Shown: positions 44,782 through 54,548 of the stretch, in pieces | Position numbering within the stretch: position 1 is the stretch's first letter | Layout: every line of letters begins with the position of its first letter | Assembly: GCA_024401855.1 (NCBI GenBank) | Contig: JAKSKH010000004.1 | Coordinates: forward strand, 24,817-88,816 | DNA length: 64,000 bases | DNA from: Bacteroidales bacterium | GTDB lineage: Bacteria; Bacteroidota; Bacteroidia; Bacteroidales; UBA932 | Reading direction: 5' to 3' | Notes under the pieces: generated by a model | Seen by the model: the letters and a program-made list of their open reading frames with translations, nothing else | Database searches by the model: none | Told to the model about the DNA's origin: nothing | Translations under genes and position numbers: made by a program

Positions 44782-45249
44782 TCAATATATTTTGTGCTGC
44801 TGCGAGAGATACTCGTCAAACAGTTCAAGGCAGGCGTCTCGGTCAAGTTCAACGAGGTAGTCCTTGAGCTTCTCCCTACCCTCGAAAATTCCGTTGAACT
44901 TGTCGTCCCGGAAGCCTATCTTCCCGTTGTCCTCGATGGTGCAGCCGTAATACACTCGGCTTATGTTAGCCCACATGCAGGCGCACAGGCACATATGGCA
45001 GGGCTCTCCTGTGGTGTACAGTTCGCAGCCCGTAAGGTCGAAGCTGTCCAGATTATAGCACGCCTTGCGTATGGCATCAATCTCGCCGTGGCAGGTGGGG
45101 TCATTGTTCTTGAGCACCCTGTTGTGCCCTTTCCCCACAATCTCACCGTCCTTTACAATCACGGAACCGAAAGGCCCGCCGTGCCCTTTGTTTATACCCT
45201 CCCTTGCCTCATCTATGGCAAGCGCCATGAATTTGTTGATTTCTTTCAT
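44782..45249 (-). CDS. Nucleoside/guanine deaminase (CMP/dCMP-deaminase fold)
   Basis: 155 residues with the zinc signature CHGEIDAIRKA (H-x-E) and EPCHMCLCACMWANIS (PCxxC). The start ATG 45249 begins KEINKFMALAIDEAREGINK. The C-terminus FEGREKLKDYLVELDR resembles B. subtilis GuaD. Guanine deaminase or another base deaminase is likely; tRNA adenosine deaminase is less so because of the GuaD-like C-terminus. It sits 11 bp behind the propeller gene and 17 bp before gltS. Confidence 0.85.
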   Translation of the reverse strand: MKEINKFMALAIDEAREGINKGHGGPFGSVIVKDGEIVGKGHNRVLKNNDPTCHGEIDAIRKACYNLDSFDLTGCELYTTGEPCHMCLCACMWANISRVYYGCTIEDNGKIGFRDDKFNGIFEGREKLKDYLVELDRDACLELFDEYLSQQHKIY

Positions 45250-45260
45250 ATAGCAATGCT

Positions 45261-48164
45261 CTATAAATCTATTCCGAAAACCAGGCTCACACTTGTTCGG
45301 CCTGCACCGTACTTTGCCTCGCATACCTCAAACGAAGAGCCTCCGTTCCAGTTGAAGGAAACTCCCAGGCGGGTGGCGAACGGAACCCACAGGAAATTCC
45401 CCAGTCTCACGGTCAGGTCCGCACCTGCACTGAAGAGATTGCCGTGTCCCGCCTTGCCGCCAAAGAACGCCATATCGTAATGTGCGATGAATTCAAAGTT
45501 CCTCACATAAGCCACGGGGCATAACCCGCCCCAGTCAACCGATGCGAAAGGCAGGGCATAGTCGACAGAAATAATGGAGCGGGAAGGGTAGGTGCTGATA
45601 AAACGTGACACGGAAGATCCGAAACCTCTCGGGGCCGTGTTGAGGGCCTCCCGGCAGAACGGCGCGCCGTTGGTATGGAAGGCAGAGGTTGCCGCCAACT
45701 TTATTCCGTGCGTGCGAGCGATTCCCGGAACATATCCGTAAACGTGGGCGTATGCGGTGGGACGGAAAGCGTCACTCATCCCGGCTTCTGTAAGGTATCC
45801 GGCTTCCGCTCCTATTCCCCATCGCGGCCAGATGCATGATTCCGGCGTCCTGAGCATGGTGTATCCCCTGAGACTTGCGGACAGGGTGGTGAAGGTCCTG
45901 CCCTCATACCTGTCGTTGCAGGCGTTGACTCTCAGTTGCGGAACCGCTCCGCGCAGCCATCCTCCGGAATTGAACTTGAGCGGAACGTAAATCCTCCCGG
46001 AAAAATTGACGGAGGGCGAACCGGAATTGCGGCTTTCCATCTTTATGCCTTCCTTGTCGTTAGCAAGCTTATAGTTCAAGGCATTCCTTGCATTTATATC
46101 CAGAGACCCGTCAAGAACGGGGTACAGCCCCTGATATGTAAATTGAAGGTGTCCGCTGTGCCTCCACTTCCCACCGTCGGGCCTTGCGTTGTAGGCGACG
46201 GTTCCATAGGCGTCCCCAAGGTCATTCTGGAAGAAAGCCGTGGCTCCGAGTCCTGCTGTCCTGTAGATGCTTTCCAGAGAGAGCTCGCTTACGCTGTCGT
46301 AATTGAAATAGAGAGGAAGCCAGGAGTGCAGGCGGACAAGATGCGCTATTTTTGAGTATGGAGCCGGCTCCGCCGTCACAGACACACTGTCCGGCAGTAC
46401 CTTCGCCTTCGTCTGTGCGGAAAGTTCCCCGGCGTCTTCATACATATGCCTCTCCGAGAAATCGACCGGCTTTGACGGGAGGTCGGACCTTCCCGTCCTG
46501 AAAACGAGTCTGCCTTCGGGAAGCAGAGCGTTGTAATAAAGGCTGTCGGCCATGAAGCAGTAGTCCCCGATTCCGCAGCGGGTGTTGGTCAGCTGCAGCA
46601 CGCTTCTGTCGGCCGGATCGACGGAATATAGTTCGTTCACGCCGTTGCGGTCGCTGATGAAAAGGATGCGTCCCTCTTCGGAGGACAGTCTGTTTATCTT
46701 TACCGGAGACGCTTCTACCACGGGAGAGAAATCCCCGGCGGAATATATGCCGAACCCTTCCCTTGTGATGGCGCTCACGTAGGCTTTCCCGCCCGCACAG
46801 ACGCTCTCCACTATCTGCATTCCGTCCGGAGCCGCAATCGAGCGCAGCTCGCTCCCGTCGTTCCCGTCCAGGAATACCAGACGGCTGCCGCCTTCTGTCG
46901 GATATTCGGTGACGGCCAGCTCCCCGCCGCAGGGGGACGGGTTATAGTAACGTTTCCCGCGGGTTAGCGTATGCATCTTCCCGTCCTTCCCGCACCAGCG
47001 GATGTCGGAAGATGAACGCAGCTCCCATCTGGCGTCGGGGCGTATCTCGCTCCACCACAGACGCCCTGTCTCCTTGCTGTAGCGCAGGACAGACGTGGAC
47101 GGGCTGAAGCGGGAGATCCTTCTTTCCCTCCCACCGTTGAGGACTGTGAGTTCCGCGCTTGACTGCATCCCCCTGCGGACTGCGAAAATGTCCGTCCCGT
47201 CGCCGGTGAGCTTCAGGTATTCCTCGAACGATGCGGGCTCGCGGCTGACCCTGTCGGCAGGCATGAAGGGAGCGCGCGCGTCCGCTTCCGCCTTCCATCT
47301 GGCGGAGAAGTTCTCCGAGATTTCCCCGAATGTCTCCTTGAAGCTTTTCCCGGACACCTCTCTGACGGTTTTCTGCAGATTCCAGAAGGCGAAGCCTCTG
47401 TGCAAACGTATTCTGTCGAAGTAGCGTTCCGTAAAGTCAGGACAGTCGTACACCGTACGCATTCCCGCCATCGTAAGATATCCTATGGTATAATGGTCCG
47501 GGGTATAGAGGCGCTGCGAGCCGTACCTCCATTGCCAGTAATCGCGGCTGACGCCCTGGTCTGCGCAGACGCGGTAGTACTCCAGGAAATCGGCTGTCCT
47601 GCCCCGTCCCGAAGCCGAAAGTGCGGTTTCCGCCACAACGGCATCCCCTTCAAAGAAGGCGGGACCTGCATATATGCTCGACAGCGCGCCCGCGGCAAGT
47701 TCTCCGGTGAGGTATCTCAACCAGACGAAAGGCTTTGCCTGGGTGAACTGCATCTGGGCGACGTGTCTCGATTCGTGGATGCAGAGCTGCATCTCCCAGG
47801 GAAAGGCTTCAGGTGCGAAGGCGGACGGGCCTGTCTGAAGTTCTGCGCGGCGCGGCGTCCAGGTGACCATTCCGTTGGCATCTGCAGTGTATGCGTGAAG
47901 AATCACAGGCATTCTCCGCTTGAAGTTCTGGTTTGGTACGAACCCGATTCCGGACGACACCGGAATCCGCGCCGCCTCCAGTGTCCGGGCATAGACCCGC
48001 GCGAGCGAGTCGAGCCCCTGCGGATAAATGACGCTGTAGTTCGGAGAGTCCAGATGCATCCAGCGCACGGACGAGGGCTCGCTCCCCTGGGTGAAGAACT
48101 GCGCATTGGCGCTTGTTCCCAGAAACAGCGATACAATCAGGGTTATTGCCGATTTGAACCTCAT
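45261..48164 (-). CDS. Exported HExxH metalloprotease-like, beta-propeller and outer-membrane barrel protein
   Basis: About 967 residues with a signal peptide (SAITLIVSLFLGTSANA). The N-terminal part holds a gluzincin-type site: IHESRHVAQMQ (HExxH, about residues 129-140) and, about 40 residues on, AFFEGDAVVAETAL, which supplies the third-ligand Glu. The middle (about 320-570) has repeated short strands typical of a TolB/WD40 propeller, such as LLFISDRNGVNELYSVDPAD. The last 330 residues are alternating strands ending in SVSLVFGIDL, typical of an outer-membrane barrel. The start is ATG 48164. A related protein begins at the right end of the window. A role in outer-membrane protein processing is inferred. 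Confidence 0.72.
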   Translation of the reverse strand: MRFKSAITLIVSLFLGTSANAQFFTQGSEPSSVRWMHLDSPNYSVIYPQGLDSLARVYARTLEAARIPVSSGIGFVPNQNFKRRMPVILHAYTADANGMVTWTPRRAELQTGPSAFAPEAFPWEMQLCIHESRHVAQMQFTQAKPFVWLRYLTGELAAGALSSIYAGPAFFEGDAVVAETALSASGRGRTADFLEYYRVCADQGVSRDYWQWRYGSQRLYTPDHYTIGYLTMAGMRTVYDCPDFTERYFDRIRLHRGFAFWNLQKTVREVSGKSFKETFGEISENFSARWKAEADARAPFMPADRVSREPASFEEYLKLTGDGTDIFAVRRGMQSSAELTVLNGGRERRISRFSPSTSVLRYSKETGRLWWSEIRPDARWELRSSSDIRWCGKDGKMHTLTRGKRYYNPSPCGGELAVTEYPTEGGSRLVFLDGNDGSELRSIAAPDGMQIVESVCAGGKAYVSAITREGFGIYSAGDFSPVVEASPVKINRLSSEEGRILFISDRNGVNELYSVDPADRSVLQLTNTRCGIGDYCFMADSLYYNALLPEGRLVFRTGRSDLPSKPVDFSERHMYEDAGELSAQTKAKVLPDSVSVTAEPAPYSKIAHLVRLHSWLPLYFNYDSVSELSLESIYRTAGLGATAFFQNDLGDAYGTVAYNARPDGGKWRHSGHLQFTYQGLYPVLDGSLDINARNALNYKLANDKEGIKMESRNSGSPSVNFSGRIYVPLKFNSGGWLRGAVPQLRVNACNDRYEGRTFTTLSASLRGYTMLRTPESCIWPRWGIGAEAGYLTEAGMSDAFRPTAYAHVYGYVPGIARTHGIKLAATSAFHTNGAPFCREALNTAPRGFGSSVSRFISTYPSRSIISVDYALPFASVDWGGLCPVAYVRNFEFIAHYDMAFFGGKAGHGNLFSAGADLTVRLGNFLWVPFATRLGVSFNWNGGSSFEVCEAKYGAGRTSVSLVFGIDL

Positions 48165-48215
48165 TTTCAAACAAAATTAACATTTTTTAGTATATTTACA
48201 CCCTTTAAGCGCGTA

Positions 48216-49166
48216 ATGAAAAGACTGTTATATATCACTCTTGCCCTGATTCTCCTGTCGTCCTGCTCCGGTGGGAAGAAGGTTCAGAATGTTCCCCAGA
48301 CAAGGAAATTCCCCGTACTTGAGGTGCCTGCAATGCTGACAGACCGTCAGGAAGTCCTTTCCTATGCGGGTGCGCATTTCTGGGACGCATTCTTCTCCGG
48401 CAGCGGCATCACCGACACCAGTGCCGTTCTCGGGGTTCCGAATGCCGATCTTCACGGCGTCACGGCGGAGTATCTTCAGATTGTCTCATCCCTTCCTCTT
48501 GCGGAGGGAAGGAAAGACATAGGGAAATTCTTCGACAAAATGGAACACAGGCACGCTGAAGACACTTCCGCGCACATATATCTCTTGCTCACAGAAATGA
48601 TGTCGGACTATCTGTACGGAACCGATTCCCCTTACAGGGACGAGGATTTGTACTGCACTTTCGTGAGCCGCATGCTGGACTCCCCATATACTCAGGACAA
48701 TCTCAGGACAAGTTGTGAGTTCGAGAAAAGGGTGTGCTCCCTTAATCCGCGGGAGTCCGTTGCCACCGATTTCAGGTTCAGGGACATCCGTGGCAGGAAC
48801 TACAGCCTTCATGGGGTGGATGCAGACTATATTGTCCTGTTTTTCAGCAATCCGGGATGCCACGCCTGCGGTCAGATAATGGAAAGCCTCAAGGCCTCTC
48901 CACGGCTTGATTATCTCCAGCAGAGCGGAAGGCTCAAGGTGGTGAACATCTACATAGACAGGGAACTGGACAAATGGCGGGAATATGTCCCCAACTACCC
49001 CTCCGAATGGATAACCGGTTATGATTATAATTTCGTCATCAGGGACGACAGCATATATAACGTGAGGGCCATTCCGTCGCTTTATCTTCTGGGGCCCGGC
49101 AAACGTGTAATCTTCAAGGACGCTCCCACTGAGAAAGTCCTTGCCTTTCTTGAAAATATAAATTGA
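48216..49166 (+). CDS. DUF5106 / thioredoxin-fold lipoprotein
   Basis: About 316 residues with a lipobox in LALILLSSC. The first half is helical (FWDAFFSGSGITDT, EYLQIVSSLPLAEGRKD), matching DUF5106 in Bacteroidetes. The C-terminal half is a thioredoxin fold with FFSNPGCHACGQIMESL (CxxC), VVNIYIDRELDKWREYV, and the cis-Pro region VRAIPSLYLLGPGKRVIF. It is probably a periplasmic thiol-disulfide protein. The start ATG 48216 follows the signal sequence; nothing upstream resembles the family. It is divergent from the propeller gene over 51 bp. Confidence 0.83.
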   Translation: MKRLLYITLALILLSSCSGGKKVQNVPQTRKFPVLEVPAMLTDRQEVLSYAGAHFWDAFFSGSGITDTSAVLGVPNADLHGVTAEYLQIVSSLPLAEGRKDIGKFFDKMEHRHAEDTSAHIYLLLTEMMSDYLYGTDSPYRDEDLYCTFVSRMLDSPYTQDNLRTSCEFEKRVCSLNPRESVATDFRFRDIRGRNYSLHGVDADYIVLFFSNPGCHACGQIMESLKASPRLDYLQQSGRLKVVNIYIDRELDKWREYVPNYPSEWITGYDYNFVIRDDSIYNVRAIPSLYLLGPGKRVIFKDAPTEKVLAFLENIN

Positions 49167-49174
49167 GAAGCAAT

Positions 49175-50218
49175 ATGTCAGTCAAAAGAAAAATCTGGGG
49201 AAAGACCGCTGATGGCAAGGCCATCTTCAGGTACACGCTTACCAACGCCAAAGGATCCTCCGTTGTTCTCAGCAATATAGGAGCGGGCATAGTGTCAATC
49301 AACGTTCCGGACAGGAACGGAAAGCTCGGCGATGTGGTAATAGGTTACGGAAAGCCTGAAAACTACTTTGCGGACGGCCCCTGTGCGGGAAAGTGCCCCG
49401 GACGTTATGCAAACCGCATTGCAAAAGGAGAGTTCTCTCTTGACGGAAAGAAGTACAGCCTTCCCGTGAACAACGGCCCCAACCATCTCCACGGCGGTCC
49501 TGACGGATTCCAGAACCAGGTATGGGATTCCCGCAAGCGCAAGGGAGGAGTGGAGTTCAAGTACACAAGCGCTGACGGAGAGGCCGGCTATCCCGGAAAT
49601 CTTACAGTAGTGGCACGGTATGACTGGTCCGACAACGATGAACTCCGCCTGACATTCACGGCAAGGACAGACAGGAAGACCGTGGTCAACCTGACCAACC
49701 ATTCGTATTTCAATCTCAACTGCAAGGGTAATATTCTCAGGCATTATCTCAAGCTGAACGCTTCCGAATATCTTCCTACGGATGCCACCCTTATCCCTGT
49801 CGGAGAACCCGAGGCCGTTGCCGGAACTCCCATGGATTTCCTCAATGCCAAGACTCTCGGAAGAGACATCAGGAAGGATTTCCCCGCTCTCAACTACGGA
49901 AAGGGATACGATGCCTGCTGGTGCATAGACGGTTATATGCCCGGACAGATCCAGGAGGCGGCTGAACTGTACTCCAAGAGCAGCGGACGCGTTCTCAAGG
50001 TCTATACCACGCAACCCGGAGTGCAGATTTATACCGGTAATTATCTCACGGGATGTCCCGAAGGCAAGAGGGGCCGCATCTATCACGATTATGACGCAGT
50101 TGCCATCGAGTGCCAGCATTTCCCGGACAGTCCCAATAATCCCGAGTTCCCCTCCACGGTTCTCAAACCCGGAAAACTCTTCAGGGAAGCCATTATCTTT
50201 GCCTTCGGAGTAGAATGA
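49175..50218 (+). CDS. galM: Aldose 1-epimerase (galactose mutarotase)
   Basis: GalM interconverts alpha and beta anomers of galactose or glucose. About 347 residues: [50 protein letters not shown] (substrate His), [11 protein letters not shown] with the second His, and a late [19 protein letters not shown] with the catalytic Glu region. The start is ATG 49175; a TTG at 49163 overlaps the DUF5106 gene. The gene overlaps thyA by 4 bp. Confidence 0.93.
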   Translation: MSVKRKIWGKTADGKAIFRYTLTNAKGSSVVLSNIGAGIVSINVPDRNGKLGDVVIGYGKPENYFADGPCAGKCPGRYANRIAKGEFSLDGKKYSLPVNNGPNHLHGGPDGFQNQVWDSRKRKGGVEFKYTSADGEAGYPGNLTVVARYDWSDNDELRLTFTARTDRKTVVNLTNHSYFNLNCKGNILRHYLKLNASEYLPTDATLIPVGEPEAVAGTPMDFLNAKTLGRDIRKDFPALNYGKGYDACWCIDGYMPGQIQEAAELYSKSSGRVLKVYTTQPGVQIYTGNYLTGCPEGKRGRIYHDYDAVAIECQHFPDSPNNPEFPSTVLKPGKLFREAIIFAFGVE

Positions 50219-51009
50219 AACAGTATCTTGACCTTCTGCAGAAAATCCTCGATGAGGGAGTGGAGAAAAGCGACCGCACCGGGGTTGGCACGAAAAGCAT
50301 TTTCGGCCATCAGATGCGTTTTGACCTTCAGGAAGGCTTTCCCCTCCTGACTACAAAGAAAGTTCATCTGAAATCCATCATATACGAACTTCTGTGGTTT
50401 ATAAGCGGCAGCACAAATGTCCGCTGGCTTCAGGAGAACAAGGTGAGCATCTGGGACGAGTGGGCAGATGAAAACGGAGATCTCGGTCCGGTTTACGGGA
50501 AGCAGTGGCGCAGTTGGCAGACACCCGACGGACGTTCCATAGACCAGTTGTCCCAGGTTATAGAAACAATAAGGAACAATCCCGATTCCCGCCGCATAAT
50601 CGTATGTGCGTGGAATCCTTCGGATGTGGACAGGATGGCCCTTCCTCCCTGCCACTGTTTCTTCCAGTTCTATGTGGCGGATGGAAAACTGAGCTGCCAG
50701 CTGTATCAGCGCAGCGCCGACACCTTCCTCGGAGTTCCTTTCAACATCGCGTCCTACGCGCTTCTCACAATGATGGTGGCGCAGGTCTGCGGGCTGAAAC
50801 CCGGTGAGTTTGTCCACACCACAGGAGACACCCATCTGTATCTGAACCATCTGGAGCAGGCGCGGGAACAGTTGTCACGCCAGCCCAGAACTCTCCCGCA
50901 GATGAAGATGAATCCCGAAGTTAAAAGCATTTTCGATTTCAAGTATGAGGACTTTGAGCTTGTCGGATACGATCCCTGGCCTGCAATCAAAGCCCCTGTA
51001 GCAGTTTAG
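50215..51009 (+). CDS. thyA: Thymidylate synthase
   Basis: ThyA methylates dUMP with 5,10-methylenetetrahydrofolate. A 264-residue protein: [75 protein letters not shown] leading to the catalytic Cys in [11 protein letters not shown], then [18 protein letters not shown], and a [14 protein letters not shown] tail. It is coupled by ATGA to galM and followed by folA after 3 bp. Confidence 0.97.
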   Translation: MKQYLDLLQKILDEGVEKSDRTGVGTKSIFGHQMRFDLQEGFPLLTTKKVHLKSIIYELLWFISGSTNVRWLQENKVSIWDEWADENGDLGPVYGKQWRSWQTPDGRSIDQLSQVIETIRNNPDSRRIIVCAWNPSDVDRMALPPCHCFFQFYVADGKLSCQLYQRSADTFLGVPFNIASYALLTMMVAQVCGLKPGEFVHTTGDTHLYLNHLEQAREQLSRQPRTLPQMKMNPEVKSIFDFKYEDFELVGYDPWPAIKAPVAV

Positions 51010-51012
51010 TTT

Positions 51013-51501
51013 ATGGAGAAGTGTCTTATAGTCGCCATCGGCGCCAACAATGAGATAGGAGTGAAAGGCCAGTTGCCCTGGCATCTTTCCGAAGACCTCA
51101 AATATTTCAAGAAGGTTACCAGCGGATACCCTGTGATAATGGGCCGCACCACTTATTTTTCCCTTCCTTTCAGACCCTTGAAGGGAAGGAAGAACATTGT
51201 TCTCAACCTTGGAGGAGACCCGATACCCGAAGTTATCTGCGCCAATTCGTTCGACGAGGCTTTTGCTGCCGCCGAACCTTGTGAGAAGAGTTTCATCATG
51301 GGAGGAGCCTCCGTTTACCGGGCCGCCATCAACAATATGGACAGGCTCTACATCACTCACGTGAACGCCACGATTCCTGAGGCCGACGCTTTCTTCCCTG
51401 AGATAGATCCCGGTATCTGGAAACTTGAATCAGAATCGGAAACATTCAAGGATGAAGAGACCGGATATGAGTTCCGGTTCTCGGTTTACGTGAAAAAGTG
51501 A
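51013..51501 (+). CDS. folA: Dihydrofolate reductase
   Basis: FolA reduces dihydrofolate made by ThyA. A 162-residue protein: IVAIGANNEIGVKGQLPWHL (substrate loop), VIMGRTTYFSLPFRPLKGRK, SFIMGGASVYRAAINNMDRL, and YITHVNATIPEADAFFPEID. It follows thyA by 3 bp, the common gene pair. It precedes two sodium symporter genes. Confidence 0.95.
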   Translation: MEKCLIVAIGANNEIGVKGQLPWHLSEDLKYFKKVTSGYPVIMGRTTYFSLPFRPLKGRKNIVLNLGGDPIPEVICANSFDEAFAAAEPCEKSFIMGGASVYRAAINNMDRLYITHVNATIPEADAFFPEIDPGIWKLESESETFKDEETGYEFRFSVYVKK

Positions 51502-51533
51502 AAGTAATCTAACGGTTGGTAGTATAGTAGTTT

Positions 51534-52868
51534 ATGTCCGGAAAGAAGGAGAGATTCGGCAGCAGGACTGCCGTAATTATGGCTATGGCCGGTTCTGCCA
51601 TAGGACTTGGGAATATCTGGAGATTTCCCTATATGGTTGGAGAACACGGAGGGGCCGCCTTCATAGTTATGTACCTGCTGGCTACGTTGCTGCTGTCTCT
51701 TCCGGTATTCATTACTGAGGTTACAATAGGCAGGAGGAGCCGCAAAGGGGCCTTCAGTGCAATGTCCGAGCTGCACCCCGGGCACAGTATTTGGGAGTTT
51801 GTGGGATTGCTTGCCGTCATTGTTCCTCTTCTTATCAATTCGTACTATTGCGTCATCGGCGGGTGGTCGCTTGACTTCCTTTTGAGGTCCTGTGCGGCGT
51901 CTTTTGTAAGGATGTCCCCTTCCGAAGTCACCTCCGTATTTTCGCAGATGAGCTCTTCCCGCTGGGAGCCTGTTGTAATGCATCTTTCCTTTATGGGAAT
52001 CAGCACTTTCATAGTGGCTCACGGTGTAAAGGCCGGAATCGAGAAGTTCAGCAAGATATCTATTCCGGCACTGTTCTTCCTTATAATTGTAATGATTTTC
52101 TATTCGGTTACCCTGCCTGGAGCTTCCGAAGGCCTTAAATACCTTGTAAAACCGGATTTCAGCCAGGTGAACGGAGAAACCATGGCTTATGCTCTCGGGC
52201 AGAGTTTCTATTCCCTTTCACTGGGAATGGGTGCCATAATTACCTACGGTTCCTATGTGCATAAGGAAGAGGATATTGTGGTGTCAGGTGCCGGTACGGC
52301 GGTATTTGACCTTACTTTTGCCATTCTTGCCGGTTTTGCCATAATGCCTGCAGTTTTTGCCGCTGGAATTGAGCCGGGGGCCGGTCCCGGACTGATTTTC
52401 CAGAGCGTACCGTATATTTTTTCAAGTATGGGAGAAGAAGTTCCGGTAATAAGTGCCGCTGTTTCCTTCATATTCTTCCTTGCCATCGTTGTAGCGGCCA
52501 TGACTTCCTGCATTTCCCTCATAGAGGTCGGTGTCACTTTCCTTGGAGAGAAGTTCAACCTTTCCAGGAAGAAGAGCTGTTGCCTGCTCTTTGTCCTGTG
52601 CGGAGGTCTTGGCATTGTATGCTCCCTGCAACCGTCCGTCTTCGATTCTCTTGACTGGTTCTGCTCCAATGTCATGCTTCTTGTCCTGGCTTTCTGTTTT
52701 GTTGTTTTTGCAGGTTTTGTGATGAAGAAGGAGGATGTCCGGGAAGAAATCACAAACGCCGGTGCAAAGCCCTTGAACGTAAGGCTTTTCAATGTCATCT
52801 ATTTCCAGATAAAATGGATTGCTCCCATTGCCATAGCCGTTATTCTTGTAACAAACTTTATCCTGTAG
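51534..52868 (+). CDS. Sodium-dependent neurotransmitter symporter-family transporter (NSS), copy 1
   Basis: A 444-residue transporter with 11-12 membrane helices. The signature is MAMAGSAIGLGNIWRFPYMV in TM1 with the unwound Na+ site, then GGAAFIVMYLLATLLLSLPV and a TM6 region around GQSFYSLSLGMGAIITYGSY. It takes up an amino acid or amine with Na+; the substrate is unknown. The next gene is a close relative, 1 bp on. Confidence 0.93.
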   Translation: MSGKKERFGSRTAVIMAMAGSAIGLGNIWRFPYMVGEHGGAAFIVMYLLATLLLSLPVFITEVTIGRRSRKGAFSAMSELHPGHSIWEFVGLLAVIVPLLINSYYCVIGGWSLDFLLRSCAASFVRMSPSEVTSVFSQMSSSRWEPVVMHLSFMGISTFIVAHGVKAGIEKFSKISIPALFFLIIVMIFYSVTLPGASEGLKYLVKPDFSQVNGETMAYALGQSFYSLSLGMGAIITYGSYVHKEEDIVVSGAGTAVFDLTFAILAGFAIMPAVFAAGIEPGAGPGLIFQSVPYIFSSMGEEVPVISAAVSFIFFLAIVVAAMTSCISLIEVGVTFLGEKFNLSRKKSCCLLFVLCGGLGIVCSLQPSVFDSLDWFCSNVMLLVLAFCFVVFAGFVMKKEDVREEITNAGAKPLNVRLFNVIYFQIKWIAPIAIAVILVTNFIL

Positions 52869-52869
52869 C

Positions 52870-54150
52870 ATGAAACTCGGCAGGGAACATTTCTCAAGTG
52901 ATTTTGCCGCAGTTCTGGCAATGGCAGGTTCGGCCATAGGTCTGGGCAATATCTGGCGCTTTCCGTATATGACCGGTCAGAACGGCGGTGCCGCATTCAT
53001 CCTCATATATATTGTCTGCGTCTTTTTCCTGGCCCTGCCCATTTTCTTCGCCGAGTCCGTGATAGGCAGGACAACTCAGTCCAATACTTTCGGGGCCATC
53101 AGGAAGATTGCCCCGGGCAGCAGGCTGAAGTGGCTGGGCCTGCTTACGGTCATTACTCCTCTGGTTATTCTGTCTTACTATAGCGTGGTAGGAGGATGGT
53201 CGGTCGAATATCTGTTTGTCTCCATCTGCTCCGGTTTCGACGAAGATGTGTCTTCCTTTTTCAACGAATTCACCTCTTCCGGTGTGGGACCTCTGGCCTG
53301 TCATACGGTTTTTCTTCTCCTCACCGCCTTCATTGTTCTGGAAGGTGTGAAGTCCGGAATAGAGAAATTCAACAAGGTTTCCATTCCCGTCCTTTTCGTA
53401 CTCATGCTGGTAATAGTTGCGTACTCCGTCACCCTGCCGGGGTCGGGACCGGGGATTTCCTATATGATCAGGCCGGATTTCAGTCAGATTACGCCAAGGA
53501 CCTTCGCCTATGCGATGGGCCAGGGTTTCTTCTCCCTTTCTCTGGGGGTAGGAACAGTCCTTACCTATTCGTCCTATATGGGAGGCAGGAGCGGGATTGT
53601 GCGTGCAGGAATCTGGACGGCCGTGTTTGATTTGACATTTGCCATTATTGCCGGATTTGCGATAATGCCTGCCGTTTTTGCCGCCGGTATTGAACCGGGC
53701 GCCGGTCCGGGTCTCATTTTCGAGACTCTGCCTTATATTTTCGTGAAGATGGGTTCGGGCTCTGCCATAATCAGCAGGGCTGTTGCGGTTCTTTTCTTCC
53801 TTACAATAGTGGTGGCCGCCCTTACTTCCTCCATCTCAATGTATGAGGTGGGAGTGGCTTATCTGACCGAAGAAAAAAAGATGAGCCGGAAAAAAGCTGT
53901 GATAGTCATTTTTGCCTTCACCTGGGTCCTTGGTGCAGTATGCTCAGTCTTCTCCGGAGCCTTCAGTTTCTGCGACAGCCTCACCTCCAATTTCCTGATG
54001 ACTTTCGGCGCTCTTCTGTTCGTTTATCTTGCCGGTTGGAAAATGGATAAATCCCTTGTCCGCAAGGAACTCTATCCGGCCTATTCTTTTGTACGCTATG
54101 TGGCGCCTCCGGCAATAATCGCCATCTTCGTCACCAACTTCATTATCTGA
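52870..54150 (+). CDS. NSS-family transporter, copy 2
   Basis: A 426-residue paralogue of the preceding transporter: LAMAGSAIGLGNIWRFPYMT, GGAAFILIYIVCVFFLALPI, VTLPGSGPGISYMIRPDFSQ and GQGFFSLSLGVGTVLTYSSY. It starts 1 bp after the stop of copy 1. The pair likely arose by tandem duplication and may differ in substrate. It is the last gene before the accessory island. Confidence 0.93.
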   Translation: MKLGREHFSSDFAAVLAMAGSAIGLGNIWRFPYMTGQNGGAAFILIYIVCVFFLALPIFFAESVIGRTTQSNTFGAIRKIAPGSRLKWLGLLTVITPLVILSYYSVVGGWSVEYLFVSICSGFDEDVSSFFNEFTSSGVGPLACHTVFLLLTAFIVLEGVKSGIEKFNKVSIPVLFVLMLVIVAYSVTLPGSGPGISYMIRPDFSQITPRTFAYAMGQGFFSLSLGVGTVLTYSSYMGGRSGIVRAGIWTAVFDLTFAIIAGFAIMPAVFAAGIEPGAGPGLIFETLPYIFVKMGSGSAIISRAVAVLFFLTIVVAALTSSISMYEVGVAYLTEEKKMSRKKAVIVIFAFTWVLGAVCSVFSGAFSFCDSLTSNFLMTFGALLFVYLAGWKMDKSLVRKELYPAYSFVRYVAPPAIIAIFVTNFII

Positions 54151-54197
54151 AATTTTTCTGATGTTTTCCTTATTTTAAGCACAAAAGGAAAGCACTG

Positions 54198-54205
54198 CCC
54201 CCCCC
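54198..54205 (+). repeat. Run of eight C
   Basis: An unbroken C8 tract directly in front of the nucleotidyltransferase fragment. Homopolymers of this length can change length by slippage. Whether this one varies cannot be read from a single sequence. Confidence 0.5.
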
Positions 54206-54460
54206 TTGCAACCCCTGCGGGGAATAGGCCCAGCGAAGGTGTACCTGTTCGGATCTTACAGCAAAGGTTGCGCCCGTCCGGACAGCGACATCGACATTGC
54301 TGTAGTCGTTCCTCGTGTCAATGGGGATTATCTTTCTACCGCTGCATCTCTCTGGCGGATCACCATGGACGTGAATACTCTTATCGAGCCAGTCCTGATC
54401 GAGGAAGTACATCCTTCGCCTCTCTATGAGGACATCCTTCAGACTGGGATTGCCGTGTAA
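54206..54460 (+). pseudogene. Nucleotidyltransferase (MNT-like) gene, 5'-truncated
   Basis: About 84 residues of a minimal nucleotidyltransferase domain. The active-site pattern is VYLFGSYSKGCARPDSDIDI (GSx9DxD type), and the end reads IEPVLIEEVHPSPLYEDI. The reading frame has no ATG; the first possible start is TTG 54206 after the C8 tract. The N-terminal helix that normally precedes the GS motif is lost. MNT proteins usually pair with HEPN toxins, but none is here. The 3' half (from 54344) is duplicated exactly at 56705. Confidence 0.65.
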
Positions 54461-54548
54461 AAAGTCTTTCCATCTTTTCCATTTTGCTTGAATTTTTGCT
54501 ATATTTGAGATGTCTCAAGTATGTCCTTGTGTATTTAAAAGTACCACG
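54344..54548 (+). repeat. 205-bp exact direct repeat, copy 1
   Basis: This block is identical over its full length to 56705-56909 (offset 2361 bp). It contains the last 38 codons of the nucleotidyltransferase fragment, the 3' flank, and a promoter -7 box. Past the block the two copies diverge but stay similar through the leader and the first codons of the lipoprotein genes. Confidence 0.93.
54500..54507 (+). promoter_or_regulatory. Bacteroidetes -7 element of lipoprotein cassette 1
   Basis: TATATTTG is an exact TAnnTTTG match inside the 205-bp repeat. The transcript would have a leader of about 105 bases, which includes the G9 tract in this copy. The TTTG 13 bp upstream is too close for a standard -33 box. 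Confidence 0.5.

Noticed and set aside
47400-48215. Upstream extension of the DUF5106 gene into the divergent propeller gene
   Set aside because: The extension is antisense to a conserved protein. The signal peptide starts at ATG 48216.
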